Shown here piece after piece: positions 1-10,557 of a DNA stretch of 64,000 nucleotides. A program made the translations under genes and the position numbers. Under the pieces are notes generated by a model, which saw only the letters and a list, made by a program, of their open reading frames with translations, was not told the DNA's origin and searched no databases. Source of the DNA: Diphasiastrum complanatum (Eukaryota; Streptophyta; Lycopodiopsida; Lycopodiales; Lycopodiaceae); contig CM055092.1 of assembly GCA_029204225.1 (NCBI GenBank), positions 83,612,976 to 83,676,975 of the forward strand. Direction: 5' to 3'. Each line of letters opens with the position of its first letter. Position 1 is the stretch's first letter.

Positions 1-223
1 CATAGTTACGTGAATAGAGGTTTGCTCAATCACATAGTGTGATAGTGAAGTACTCGTTGTCCCAGCAAGTTTGTTCATGATTTAAAAAGCCTATCAAACG
101 AGCCACACATGCAAAGGGTTGCATGAAGCAGCCATGTGCTATCAGTGCATTATCAACAAGTAGTATTTATCATGGTTACAAATACACTAACATGGTAAAG
201 TTGTATAGCTTCAAGTATCGTGC

Positions 224-310
<87 letters not shown>

Positions 311-2500
311 ATTGAAGTAGATTACTACTTTTATTTGTTTTATATACGAAAATTGATTATATGATGTTACATTTTGCTTAGGGTCAGACATGATGTGCTT
401 CTTTTTTTCCTAGTTGTTAGCTTACCTTTCATCCACTACTACTCCTAAGGGATCATGATTTGTAATACATATGCCTAGGCATAGGAAGGATCATGTGATA
501 AACCTCGCTTACCTCTCATAATTGCTAACTATTTTTGGAAGGTAATAAGCCTTAGCAAAGAAAAACTAGAATTAAAACAAAAGTAAAGACTCCAAATGTA
601 ATAGTCTTTCCCATGTCAAATAAAGTGAAGTAATATAGTATGTTACTTTATCATTCTTATCATTTATCTATTCAATTGGTCGTAGCATTTAGTATCCACA
701 TTATTTTCTTGTATGGTATGCCAAATTTTGCAATGTAAATCAACATTATTTTCACTTTCTTTTTCCCATAACTAATGCTTCTACATTAATTGCACCAATT
801 TATTCAAGCAAGATGCAAACAAAAAATTTCAAATTTTAATTATGATTTGTTATGAATGTGTGTCATAGTACCTTGTGGCATGTGTGTATTATTAAATTTA
901 GCGAATAATTGCATCATTCATACTTATTTTCATGTACCTACTTATAGTTTTGATATAGTTTTTTCCAATGTTGTGATCAAATTCATATGCTTAGACATTT
1001 GGTATTTTTATGGCATAGAAGTTCAATAAGAGTGGGTCTATAAATGAACTCTTTGAAACTAATCAACAAACAAGTATAGTCAAATGCTCCATCTGCATGG
1101 AATGCATGGCTATAACTTCAATTCTTAGTGTTGCAAGAAAACTATAACAATCCTCCACAATTTTAAATGTAATATCAAACAATTAAAGTTTTCTCAATAT
1201 CATATATAAGCTAAAAGTCTTTCAAAAGTCAAGCACATTTGTCTAGATGCTTTGACCTGAAGGATTTAGAGGTGGTTTGATCTCTAATCGTCCTCGTTTT
1301 TGCTCAATCAAAAATATTATTTTAAAAATAAAATTTGATATTACAAGTCTTCCAAGCTCTTATTCACCACATGCAAAAGAGTGGCATACGTCTCAACAAG
1401 TTATAAAAAAAAAAAAAATTCACCAATATTCATATACTTTTTGATATAAAGCCAAGCTTTCAAAAGCCTCATACGTAGACTATAACAATATTTTGTCTAT
1501 TTCAAATGTTTTGTTCATACCTCTAGTTGATATTTGTTTCACTTGACATTGGCTAGGAGCATGTTCTAAGCATATAGCTTCTTGTACTAGACAAATAAAA
1601 GAACAAAGTTTGGGCTTTACAACTGAAACAAGGCTTAGTTGTGTGGAGTAAAGATGGGCTAAGGTAGTGATCTAATCTACAATCTCTAACGCATTTCATG
1701 AATTACTCTCTTATCAGACAATCGCTCTAGTGCATTACAGTCGTTTGCTGTGTTTCCATAAAGCATGCTCTAAAGAACTGTCTTTAAACCATCTTATTCG
1801 TCTGTCGTGAATACTTTCTTTTCGGCACTTGAATAACGAATATCTTTGGTACTAAAGCTGTATGTGTACATATGAGATGACAGTCCCTGTCTGAAGAATC
1901 AAGTCTCTGATCTGTTTTCCTGATTGGCATTGACATAAGTTTCTAACGTATTCTAAAACTCTTTGTGTTCTTTAACCATTAAGTTGGACTTTAGTTGTTG
2001 AGGACTTCTGTCTAGAAACGAATAGTTTGCGAACATGATTAATTAAATGTTTGCACAGTCGCGAATACATCGAACAATTCTTGATTCTCTGTTGACACCT
2101 TAATCAGCCAGAGTGAAGTACTGTTGTACTACTCTGATAACATCTCATCTGTAGAACGCGCTTCATTTGATTCGATAGAGGCCAGATTGTTGTTCTGAAT
2201 TTATTAACATTACCTTTTCCAAACATAAGTAATACTAGTTACTTTTTAATGTATGTCAACCACCTAAATAATACTCGAAACCACTTGCCATAATTGTACC
2301 AAAAACATAACTTTCTAACGCTGTCCTCTATGGGAACGACATTATTTACTATAAAATCTATATTAACCCTGTTGGCATAGCACGACAATTGGCTTGCAAA
2401 GCCCAACAGGTGATTAAGTTCACTTTAATTTCAAATTATAGTTTTTATTTTTTATATCTATTCTCAATGTTTTAAAGAAAAAAATTGATGTTGATATTCC
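1..2500. other. AT-rich spacer without a recognisable gene
   Basis: Apart from the GA microsatellite at 226-307 I see no long open frame, splice-bounded exon, RNA gene or terminal repeat. The sequence is AT-rich with short A and T runs. It may hold old transposon sequence too decayed to recognise by eye. Confidence 0.5.
226..307. repeat. (GA)n microsatellite
   Basis: A pure GA dinucleotide run of 82 bases, preceded by GTGCAT. The same short flank precedes the GA run at 19379. Ser-Leu open frames on the opposite strand are artefacts of the repeat. Confidence 0.98.
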
Positions 2501-2527
2501 TGATTTCTATAAATGGTATTTATGCAG

Positions 2528-3542
2528 TATCTTCTTCAGAGAGATTTCAGAAATGCCCCTATCCGTGGGCGTGGACATGGATCGCAAGGCACTGAGAGGA
2601 CGTCAAATGTTCATGTTAGTACTCATAATTATTCGGCGCTTGCTCCTTCACATGATGCAGGTCTAGTTAACGCTATTATATCTACTATTTTATATGATGT
2701 GTTTGTGGCTCTCTTGTTATTCTCTTACAATGTAGATTTATGTCACTAGTCAAAATATATAGAGTAATGATGTTTGTACTGAAAAGAATACATGCAGGTC
2801 GAATTTCGTCTAGCAATTCAAGTAGTAATAAGTCCAGACCGTCTAATAGGATAAAATATTGTTCACCATGTTTGTTTGTATCTTTTATTTGTTTGCATTA
2901 TAATTAGTTCTAATTTTTTTTAGATTTCCATAACATACAATCTTTTGAGTTTCAAGATGCTTGCTAATTTCGAATTGCAAGCCATATTTGAGTGCTAGAA
3001 TATATGACACTAATGATATTTTTTCTTTTAATTTCTGTAGCCAGATCCATGGGATGAAAAGATCCTTTGTAATTGTGTCGATTGCAAAAGGTTTAAATAT
3101 CGCAAAAGACACATAGTCAATGATTGCATGTGGAGGAGGCCTTCACCAAATCCTGATCAAGTGCTTGTGGGCCCTTCAAACCCTATAAATGCTCAAGGGA
3201 TTGAAGATCGTGTCATGGTACGTAGTTTGCTCAATTCACTAGTTTGCTACAAACATTCTTGTTTTGCAAGTTTTATGGTAATTTATCTTATTGAAAAAAA
3301 ATTATTGTTTGTAGTTTGTATTTGCAGGTAAGTGAACGTGATTCTGATCATAATATTGTGCTTGATGTTACATCCAATGAACTACAACCACAGATGATTC
3401 CTGTGGATCCACCTATATTACCAGGTGGCATGCAAGAATTGTTGACTTGTCCATCCACACCTTCATAATCACCTAGTGGATGGCTAAAAAGAATGGGAGT
3501 TTGTCTAGATTTTGGATCATCATTAGCATTGGATGAAGATTT
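2528..3542 (+). pseudogene. 5' part of a decayed multi-exon gene, split by Copia element A
   Basis: Several short open blocks are bounded by plausible plant splice signals. One begins after TTATGCAG near 2528 and a short Ser/Asn-rich block begins near 2798. The exon at 3041-3217 lies between CTGTAG and GTACGT, and another begins after TTTGCAG at 3328. The 3041 block encodes a Cys-rich patch (ILCNCVDCKRF, then RKRH), and its last codon joins the 3328 block in phase 0 (DRVM-VSERD). The 3328 block runs into the Copia insertion at 3542 and already has an in-frame TAA near 3467. Across the insertion the frame resumes at 9783 (DED joined to LVDDIDE). I do not recognise the N-terminal family; the CxCxxC patch vaguely resembles transposase-associated zinc domains. 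The stop and the insertion make it a pseudogene. Exon borders are inferred, not proven. Confidence 0.5.
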
Positions 3543-4279
3543 TGTGAAGAATTGAAAAAGATTATCTATGTTAGATATAGGGGTCTTATGTTTTTTACAT
3601 CAAGCATCTAGGTGTAGGATGTTGATAGGAATAAATTTGGCATAGATGGCAAATTATGCATTTCCACTTGTAATGCCACTATTGAGCCAAAATAGAGTAA
3701 GAGGCTAAACACTTGCTAATTAGAGTGTAGACAAGTGTAAAGTTTTTGTTTGATGAATTCCAAGAGGTCCAATAGGATATAGAGGTGGAACCTTGTGAGG
3801 TCCAATAGGAAATTGAGGTGTGCTTGAATATAGTCCAATAGAATTAAGAGGTGCATAGATCAATGATCCAATAGGATGAAGAGGTGACAAAATATGGTCC
3901 AATCATAGTTAAGCATAGTGGTAGCTCGTGGACCTACTAGTATCATTGTACTCCTCATTTTGAAGTTAATTGATTTGGTGATTTCATGGATTTTGTGAGT
4001 TATTGGATTTCTAGCTTTCTCTCTCTACCCGAGAGCTCATGATGCATTTTCTCTCTCTACCCGAGGAGAGCAGCTTGTTTTTACTTATATTATTTTTTGA
4101 ATACTTCTCACACGTGTGAGTGAGAGTTGGAAGTGATTGAATGCATGTAGTAGTGTGTTTTTGCCATAGGATTCAAGATTGATCTTGAATCTCAATCTAG
4201 TCTTGATCTTGGTGCATCTACACACCTTAGGAGATCACAAGTACATGTAGTGGACAGTCCACACGTGTGAAATTCAACA
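3543..4279 (+). repeat. 5' LTR of Copia element A
   Basis: 737 bp, TG...CA ends. It contains five CCAAT boxes at near-constant 33-bp spacing (3769-3903) and two CACACGTGTG palindromes (4109-4118 and 4260-4269), the second close to the LTR end. Confidence 0.95.
3769..3903 (+). promoter_or_regulatory. Five-fold CCAAT array in the LTR of element A
   Basis: CCAAT occurs at 3769, 3802, 3835, 3868 and 3899, spaced 33, 33, 33 and 31 bp. Each lies in a diverged unit of the form TCCAATAGGAxxxAGAGGTG. The array recurs in the 3' LTR (from 9272) and in both LTRs of A2 (minus strand). CCAAT is the core of NF-Y sites; the enhancer role is inference. Confidence 0.6.
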
Positions 4280-4294
4280 TGGTATCAGAGCCTA
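4280..4294 (+). other. Primer-binding site of element A
   Basis: TGGTATCAGAGCC immediately follows the 5' LTR. TGGTATCAGAGC is the usual plant Copia site matching the 3' end of initiator methionine tRNA. Confidence 0.93.
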
Positions 4295-5035
4295 CCTAAG
4301 GTTACCATGCATTTTGATCCATCTAAGTGAAAAATTTTCATCAATCTTGAGCTAGAAGTTGTCAAGGCCCATTTTTCTAGCTATCTTGTTCAATCTTGGA
4401 TCAAAAGAGATCAAAAGGACATTGATTGGGTCTGACCTAGTACTGTACGGAATCAGGTGCTCAGACACGTGTGAGGAACATCCAATTTCAGTTTGGAAGT
4501 TCTCTCTCATGTTTGATCCATTTATCTTGCCTGATAGCTTGTTTTGAAGCTATTTTTGTCTAGTTTCTGTTGCAATCAGTTTCATTCCATTTGGTTGAGA
4601 CAATCAAAAGTTATAAGCTTTTGAAGAGGGTTAGGTAGGGCACCTAGACCTGGGTGGACACATTTGGTTTGGTCAAGAGATTGCTTGGTTGATCCAAAAT
4701 CACAGTTGTATGCTTGCCAATCTCATCTATATGTGATCTAGGCACTGTTTTGAGATCTTAGCCATTTTGTTTCATGCAATATCATTCTATTTGAGTCAAA
4801 TTTGGTTTCTTAGTGTATTTCACACGTGCTAAGAGTGTTAGATCCTAACTTTGCCTATACTCCATCATTTGATGTGAAATAGATCTTGTTTTAGAGAGAT
4901 TTGAGTAGCTAGTGAGAATTAATTCACAAATTGTTGTAAGATCTTTCATAGGAGGAGATAGTACTCAATTATTAGATCCTATTGAAAGTGTGTAACAACA
5001 TTTATTGTTCATCATTTGAGTTTTCTTCACTTCAA

Positions 5036-6739
5036 ATGTCTTCAATGGGTTCGTCCTTGTTGGAACCAAGTGAAAGATTGACCACTTCAAATTATTCAAT
5101 TTGGAAAATGAGGATGGAGTCCATCTTGATCCTTCAAGACATGATGGACATAGTTCTTGGCCTTGAAGAAGAACCACAAGTTCTTCAAGAGGTTCAAAAA
5201 TACAAAAAGAGAGCTAGGATGGCTCTCCACTACATTAAGATGAATGTCTCTAATGAGATATTGAGGGAGATAGGTACTTGTACAACAACCAAAGAAGCTT
5301 GGGATTGTCTCAAGACTATCTATGAGGCTAAGAATACCTCTAGGATTCTCACTCTTAGGAATCAAATCTTTCAAAGTAGCCAAAAGAGTGATGAGAGTGC
5401 ATCTAGTTATGTTTTGAGAGTAAAAGATATTCATAGAGAGCTTGCTTGCATTGGTGATTCCATCAATCAAAATGATCTAATTCAAGTCATTCTCAATGGC
5501 TTGAGAAGTGAATTTGATAATCTTGTCCAATCCTATGCCATTAAGGAGGAGCTACCAAGTTTGGAGGCACTCCAAAGTGTGCTAATTTCAGAAGAATCAA
5601 GACAAGAGTACAAGCTCTTGAGGATGGACAAGCTTTCTCTCACTCATAATGATGGCAAAGCTCTCTTTGCCAAGGATAAGCACAAAGAGAGGAGCAAGAA
5701 CCAACATCAACAATCCTCAAGCAAGGACACAGTCAAATCCAAAGACAAAGATGAGGAGAAAGATGATTCCTCTAATGCTTCATCATCCAAGCTCAAGAAG
5801 AAGAAGAAGATCAAGTGCTTTTATTGTGGCAAGAAAGGTCATTATGCCACCAATTGCTTCAAAAAGAAGAATCAACTCAAGCAAGCCAATATTACCAATG
5901 AGAAGGAAGACACTATTGCAAGTGATGGAGAGGGATCTCTTATGGTCTCTAGTTTCTCATCTACTCCTTTCAAGAAGGACGGCCTATGGTATATTGATAG
6001 TGGAGCCTCTTCACATATGTGTAGCTCCAAGGACTCTTTCTCTTCTATTGCACCTTATGATGGAGTGAAAAAATCAATATACACTGCAAATGATTTTGAA
6101 TGTCCTATTGAAGGCATAGGGAACATTCCCTTGAAGCTTGCATCCTCTAAAGTTCTTTCTCTCTCTAGAGTTCTTTATGTACCTAAGCTTACCAAGAATC
6201 TTGTTAGTGTTGGCCAATTGGTTGATAATGGCCTTGATGTAAAATTCAATGTTGATACTTGCACTATCAAGAAGAATGATGAGATACTTGCATTAGGATC
6301 TAGATTTGGTGGCATCTATAAACTAGATCCAAATGAGTATGTGAATGCTTGTAATGTTGCTCTTGTGAACAAGCTCTCTATGGAGGAATTATGGCATAGG
6401 AGGTTGGGACATCCCAACTACAAATCCATGCTCTCTATGATCAAAGAGTCCAAAGCTATTGGCTTGCCAAAGTCATTCTCCAAGAAGATCAAGCCTTGTG
6501 AGGCTTGTGCTATTGCTAAATCTCACAAAAAGCCATTTACAAGATCTTCTATCAAAAGCAAGCATCCTTTGGAGTTAATCCACTCGGATGTGCTGTGCAT
6601 TTCTCATCAACTACAAGCAAGGGAGGAGCCACTTGTTTTGTTACTTTCATTGATCATTACACAAGATTCACTTGGATATATCTTCTTGCTTCAAAATCTA
6701 TGGTGTTTGATCATTTCCTTATTTTCAAAGCTTATGTAG
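5036..6739 (+). CDS. Element A gag, protease and integrase N-terminus (frameshifted)
   Basis: This frame carries the structural Gag and the start of the Copia polyprotein. I start at the ATG at 5036 (MSSMGSSLLEP); the frame is open upstream but has no earlier ATG. Gag opens with a Ser-Asn-Tyr-Ser-Trp-Lys type motif typical of plant Copia gag. A CCHC zinc knuckle (CFYCGKKGHYATNC) starts at 5816. The aspartic protease has DSGASSHM near 6000 and the GAG-pre-integrase has LWHRRLGHPN near 6390. The genuine frame is lost about 6595, just after the first integrase Asp (HSD). The tail to 6739 is out-of-frame read-through. Compared with the intact element B, this is a small indel mutation rather than a programmed site as far as I can tell. 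Confidence 0.85.
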   Translation: MSSMGSSLLEPSERLTTSNYSIWKMRMESILILQDMMDIVLGLEEEPQVLQEVQKYKKRARMALHYIKMNVSNEILREIGTCTTTKEAWDCLKTIYEAKNTSRILTLRNQIFQSSQKSDESASSYVLRVKDIHRELACIGDSINQNDLIQVILNGLRSEFDNLVQSYAIKEELPSLEALQSVLISEESRQEYKLLRMDKLSLTHNDGKALFAKDKHKERSKNQHQQSSSKDTVKSKDKDEEKDDSSNASSSKLKKKKKIKCFYCGKKGHYATNCFKKKNQLKQANITNEKEDTIASDGEGSLMVSSFSSTPFKKDGLWYIDSGASSHMCSSKDSFSSIAPYDGVKKSIYTANDFECPIEGIGNIPLKLASSKVLSLSRVLYVPKLTKNLVSVGQLVDNGLDVKFNVDTCTIKKNDEILALGSRFGGIYKLDPNEYVNACNVALVNKLSMEELWHRRLGHPNYKSMLSMIKESKAIGLPKSFSKKIKPCEACAIAKSHKKPFTRSSIKSKHPLELIHSDVLCISHQLQAREEPLVLLLSLIITQDSLGYIFLLQNLWCLIISLFSKLM

Positions 6740-9030
6740 AGAAGCAATTCTCATTCAAGATTAAAGCTCTTAGAAGTGATGGAGGTGGTGAATATATCTC
6801 CAATAAATTTCAAGATTTTTGTGAGCTTGAAGGCATTAAAAGAGAGTTTTCTTGTGCCTACTCTCCATCTCAAAATGGAGTGGCCGAGAGAAAGAATAGA
6901 TCTCTATGTGAATGTGCAATATCTATGAGAATTGAGGCATATTTGCCCAAAGATTTTTGGGGAGAAGCCATTAATTGTGCAAATTATCTTTGCAATAGGC
7001 TCCCACATATAGCTCTTGGAGGAAAGTCACCATATGAAATCTTATTTTTGAAGAAGCCTAAGGTTGATCACCTTAGAGTTTTTGGATGCTTATGCTTTGT
7101 CCATATTCCCTTGGAAACAAGGAAGAAGGAAGATCCTAGTGCATGCAAAGGGATCATGGTTGGATACTCATCCACCAAGAAGGCCTATAGAGTCTTTATA
7201 CTCTCTACTTCTCAAGTTATTGAAAGTAGAGATGTTGTCTTTCATGAAGATCAACACTCATCATTTGAAGAGGCCGAGATCAAGAAATCTATGGATGCAT
7301 CATCAATTATTGATTTTGAAGACAATCATGATGTGATGGGGTCGAGATTTGAAGAAGACTCTCCTCGGATTTTTTCACCAAGAAGATCCATGAGAGATAG
7401 ATCCGAGCCTAAGAGGCTCTCATATGTTGACAAAGGCAAACAAGTGGATCTTGATTCCACTAATTATGTTTTTTATGTCTCTCATGAAGAGCCAAAGAAT
7501 GTACAAGAGGCACTCAATACCAAGGAGTGGTATGATGCCATGAAGCAAGAGTATGATGCATTGATCACCAACAATACTTGGGAGCTTGTGGATCCTCCAT
7601 CCAACAAGCATGTGATTGGTTGCAAGTGGGTATTTCAGATCAAGTTCAATCATGATGGCACCATCAACAAGCATAAAGCAAGATTATGTGCCAAAGGATT
7701 TGCTCAAGTCCATGGTCTTGATTATGAGGAGACCTTTGCACCCATTGCAAAGATGGTGACAATAAGAATTCTTATTTCTCTTGCTTGTTTTTTCAAGTGG
7801 AAGGTGTTCCAATTAGATGTATCCAATGCTTTTCTAAATGGTTATATTGAGGAGGAGATCTATATGGAACAACCTCAAGGATTCATCAAGGATGAGTCCA
7901 AAGTGTGCTTGCTCTTCAAAAGTCTTTATGGACTCAAGCAAGCACCAAGATCATGGTATTCAAGACTTAACTCTTTTCTTATCTCACTAGGATTTACTCT
8001 TAGTGACTATGATCCTTCCATGTATCTAAAGTTTGTTGATAGCAATATTGTCATTCTTCTAATTTATGTTGATGACATTATTCTTTGTGGAAGTTGTATC
8101 AAGCTAGTTGATGAAACCAAGCTAGCACTTGGATGTGAGTTTAAAATGCAAGATCTAGGAGAGATACATTACATCCTAGGCCTAGAAATTGATTTTTATG
8201 AAAATCATGTCTTTATATGCCAATCTAGATATGCTCACTCTATGTTGAAAAAATTCCATATGGAAAATTCTAAGAGCATAGATACTCCAATGGAGCAAAT
8301 TGTAAAAGATCCTAATAAAGGTGATGAAAGATCCTTTGAGGACATCACACTTTTTAGGAGTCTTGTAGGCTCCTTGATTTGGCTTACCATTACTAGGCCC
8401 GATCTTAGTTTTTGTGTGCACAAATTGAGTCAATTTATGCAAGATCCTAAGATCCATCATTGGAAGATGGCCAAGAGGATTCTAAGATATGTATCTTCAT
8501 CTTGTGATTATGGTCTACTCTATAAAAGTGAAGATCTATCCATTATTGGCTACTCGGATTCAGACTTTGCAAGTGACAAGATGGATCGAAAGTCTATTAG
8601 TGCATACACTATCTTTCTTGGAGGCAATCTGATATCTTGGCTTTCCAAAAAGCAAGATACTATATCTCTCTCTTCATGTGAGGCCGAGTACAAAGCACTC
8701 ACTACAACTACCAAAGAAGTGCTTTGGATCAAGAGGTTATTAATGGAACTAAAGTGCATCAAGGAGGATGATCTACCAATGATCAAGTGTGATAACATCT
8801 CGGCCCAAGCTCTTGCCAATAATCCCATATTTCATGCAAGAAGCAAGCACATAGAAGTGGCACACCATTTTGTGAGAGAAAAGCTTATTGGAGGAGAAAT
8901 CTATTTGGAGCATGTCAACTCGTCCTCTTGTATTGCCGATCTACTCACCAAGCCTTTGAGCAAAAGTGCTTTCATCAAGCATAGATCTAATCTTGGAGTT
9001 ATATCAAGATCAATGCTCAAATCTTCATAG
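6595..9030 (+). CDS. Element A pol remainder: integrase, reverse transcriptase, RNase H
   Basis: This continues the polyprotein after the frameshift. The first codons are not a true start; homology with element B begins at HFSSTTSKGG near 6598. Integrase shows the second Asp in RSDGGGEY and the Glu in NGVAERKNR. RT begins near GCKWVFQIK and has the catalytic YVDD at 8065-8076. RNase H has SLSSCEAEYKAL. The frame ends at 9030, 18 bp before the 3' LTR. Apart from the frameshift the domains look complete, so decay is recent. As it stands this copy probably cannot make a full polyprotein, though RNA could be mobilised in trans. Confidence 0.88.
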   Translation: MHFSSTTSKGGATCFVTFIDHYTRFTWIYLLASKSMVFDHFLIFKAYVEKQFSFKIKALRSDGGGEYISNKFQDFCELEGIKREFSCAYSPSQNGVAERKNRSLCECAISMRIEAYLPKDFWGEAINCANYLCNRLPHIALGGKSPYEILFLKKPKVDHLRVFGCLCFVHIPLETRKKEDPSACKGIMVGYSSTKKAYRVFILSTSQVIESRDVVFHEDQHSSFEEAEIKKSMDASSIIDFEDNHDVMGSRFEEDSPRIFSPRRSMRDRSEPKRLSYVDKGKQVDLDSTNYVFYVSHEEPKNVQEALNTKEWYDAMKQEYDALITNNTWELVDPPSNKHVIGCKWVFQIKFNHDGTINKHKARLCAKGFAQVHGLDYEETFAPIAKMVTIRILISLACFFKWKVFQLDVSNAFLNGYIEEEIYMEQPQGFIKDESKVCLLFKSLYGLKQAPRSWYSRLNSFLISLGFTLSDYDPSMYLKFVDSNIVILLIYVDDIILCGSCIKLVDETKLALGCEFKMQDLGEIHYILGLEIDFYENHVFICQSRYAHSMLKKFHMENSKSIDTPMEQIVKDPNKGDERSFEDITLFRSLVGSLIWLTITRPDLSFCVHKLSQFMQDPKIHHWKMAKRILRYVSSSCDYGLLYKSEDLSIIGYSDSDFASDKMDRKSISAYTIFLGGNLISWLSKKQDTISLSSCEAEYKALTTTTKEVLWIKRLLMELKCIKEDDLPMIKCDNISAQALANNPIFHARSKHIEVAHHFVREKLIGGEIYLEHVNSSSCIADLLTKPLSKSAFIKHRSNLGVISRSMLKSS

Positions 9031-9048
9031 ATGATTTTTTAGGAGGAG

Positions 9049-9782
9049 TGTGAAGAATTGAAAAAGATTATCTATGTTAGATATAGGGGTCTTATGTTTT
9101 TTACATCAAGCATCTAGGTGTAGGATGTTGATAGGAATAAATTTGGCATAGATGGCAAATTATGTTCCACTTGTAATGCCACTATTGAGCCAAAATAGAG
9201 TAAGAGGCTAAACACTTGCTAATTAGAGTGTAGACAAGTGTAAAGTTTTTGTTTGATGAATTCCAAGAGGTCCAATAGGATATAGAGGTGGAACCTTGTG
9301 AGGTCCAATAGGAAATTGAGGTGTGCTTGAATATAGTCCAATAGAATTAAGAGGTGCATAGATCAATGATCCAATAGGATCAAGAGGTGACAAAATATGG
9401 TCCAATCATAGTTAAGCATAGTGGTAGCTCATGGACCTACTAGTATCATTGTACTCCTCATTTTGAAGTTAATTGATTTGGTGATTTCATGGATTTTGTG
9501 AGTTATTGGATTTCTAGCTTTCTCTCTCTACTCGAGAGCTCATGATGCATTTTCTCTCTCTACCCGAGGAGAGCAGCTTGTTTTTACTTAGATTATTTTT
9601 TGAATACTTCTCACACGTGTGAGTGAGAGTTGGAAGTGATTGAATGCATGTAGTAGTGTGTTTTTGCCATAGGATTCAAGATTGATCTTGAATGTCAATC
9701 TAGTCTTGATCTTGGTGCATCTACACACCTTAGGAGATCACAAGTACATGTAGTGGACATTCCACACGTGTGAAATTCAACA
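9049..9782 (+). repeat. 3' LTR of Copia element A
   Basis: 734 bp, preceded by the purine tract AGGAGGAG and followed by GATTT. It differs from the 5' LTR at about six positions (for example GGACAGTCC versus GGACATTCC near the end) and lacks 3 bp near 9165. It carries the same CCAAT array. Confidence 0.95.
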
Positions 9783-10557
9783 GATTTGGTGGACGATATT
9801 GATGAGGTCATAGGTCTGGCCATAGTAAATGATGTTGATGTTGTTGAAGGTTTTCCTTTGGGATTATTTGAAAATGTGATGGATTTACCCATTGAGAGCC
9901 CCTCCAAATCTTTTCCCATTGATACTATGGACCGCCCTCTTGTAGATAGAACACGTCACCGGTGACAAATCAGGACACTAAATAAAGCGTATTCGTGATG
10001 TGAGTGCCACTATTTTGGACCAAATACCTGACACCATAGGTATTTTGGATGTTGGCCAGAGTCCGTTGCATTTCCTAGAGTAGGTGATACATTTCAATAC
10101 TGGAATCGAACCTATCAGCTCTTGCCTAGCTTACGATTTCCAGATGTCGGCCTAAGTTTGTATATCCACATTCATGTGGATGTGCCTCCAGGTAGTTATG
10201 TCACACTCATGGTGTATGGAGGCCCTGGTACAATTGGGGTGATTGGCATGCTTTATGCAGACATTATTGGAGGATGCAAATATATGGTTTACATTCAAAT
10301 GCATGCTCTACAAGAGAAAGAGAAGAGCAGGGCGAGTTGGTGGGACATGGAAAGTATACATACATTGATGGAAGGCCACTTGAATTTGGAAATATAGCAG
10401 GATATATTAATAGTTCTTATGGTTTTTCTAGTATAACAAATTATATTTTTGAAGAGCATAACAATGGCATGGAAGATTGTTTTTCTAGATCCGTTAAAGG
10501 TACTTATGTGATGGTTTGTGCTTGTAAATTGCTTATAATCTTAAAGAATTTAATCTA
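9783..10557 (+). pseudogene. 3' part of the split gene, with a SET-like domain remnant
   Basis: Downstream of element A the interrupted frame resumes as an acidic stretch (LVDDIDE). Stops appear from about 9960. From about 10040 a SET-like pattern is legible across two frames: VPPGSYVTLMVYGG, then after a one-base shift near 10230 YNWGDWHAL, then YIDGRPLEFGNIAGYINSS and a following IFEEHNNG. The G-N-xx-x-x-I-N-S signature with a following Asn/Glu patch recalls the substrate/cofactor pocket of SET methyltransferases. I recall similar YIDG...GNIAGYIN proteins in plant genomes but cannot search. Frameshift, stops and a 6.2-kb insertion make it non-functional. The SET assignment is moderate. Confidence 0.5.

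Larger units (their letters stand above)
3543..9782 (+). mobile_element. Copia element A, full length, target duplication GATTT
   Basis: A complete Ty1/Copia retrotransposon of 6240 bp. LTRs (3543-4279 and 9049-9782) begin TGTGAAGAATTG and end TTCAACA. The primer-binding site TGGTATCAGAGC follows the 5' LTR directly and the purine tract AGGAGGAG precedes the 3' LTR. The 5-bp duplication GATTT flanks it at 3538-3542 and 9783-9787. The LTR copies differ at about six bases plus a 3-bp indel, so the insertion is not brand new. Gag, protease and integrase N-terminus are in one frame; the rest of pol is in another, with a frameshift near 6595. A deleted minus-strand relative lies at 41323-45584. 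Confidence 0.96.

Noticed and set aside
176-391. 71-residue Ser-Leu frame on the minus strand
   Set aside because: Microsatellite translation.
3720-3902. 60-residue Pro-rich frame with PIGP repeats on the minus strand of A LTRs (also 9223, 41700, 45224)
   Set aside because: It is the reverse reading of the 33-bp CCAAT minisatellite in the LTR; conserved because the LTR is repeated, with no sign of expression.
6595-6740. Programmed frameshift between gag-PR and pol in element A
   Set aside because: The break lies inside integrase, not at a gag/pol boundary, and the related elements B, C and D have one continuous frame across it; a mutation is the simpler reading.
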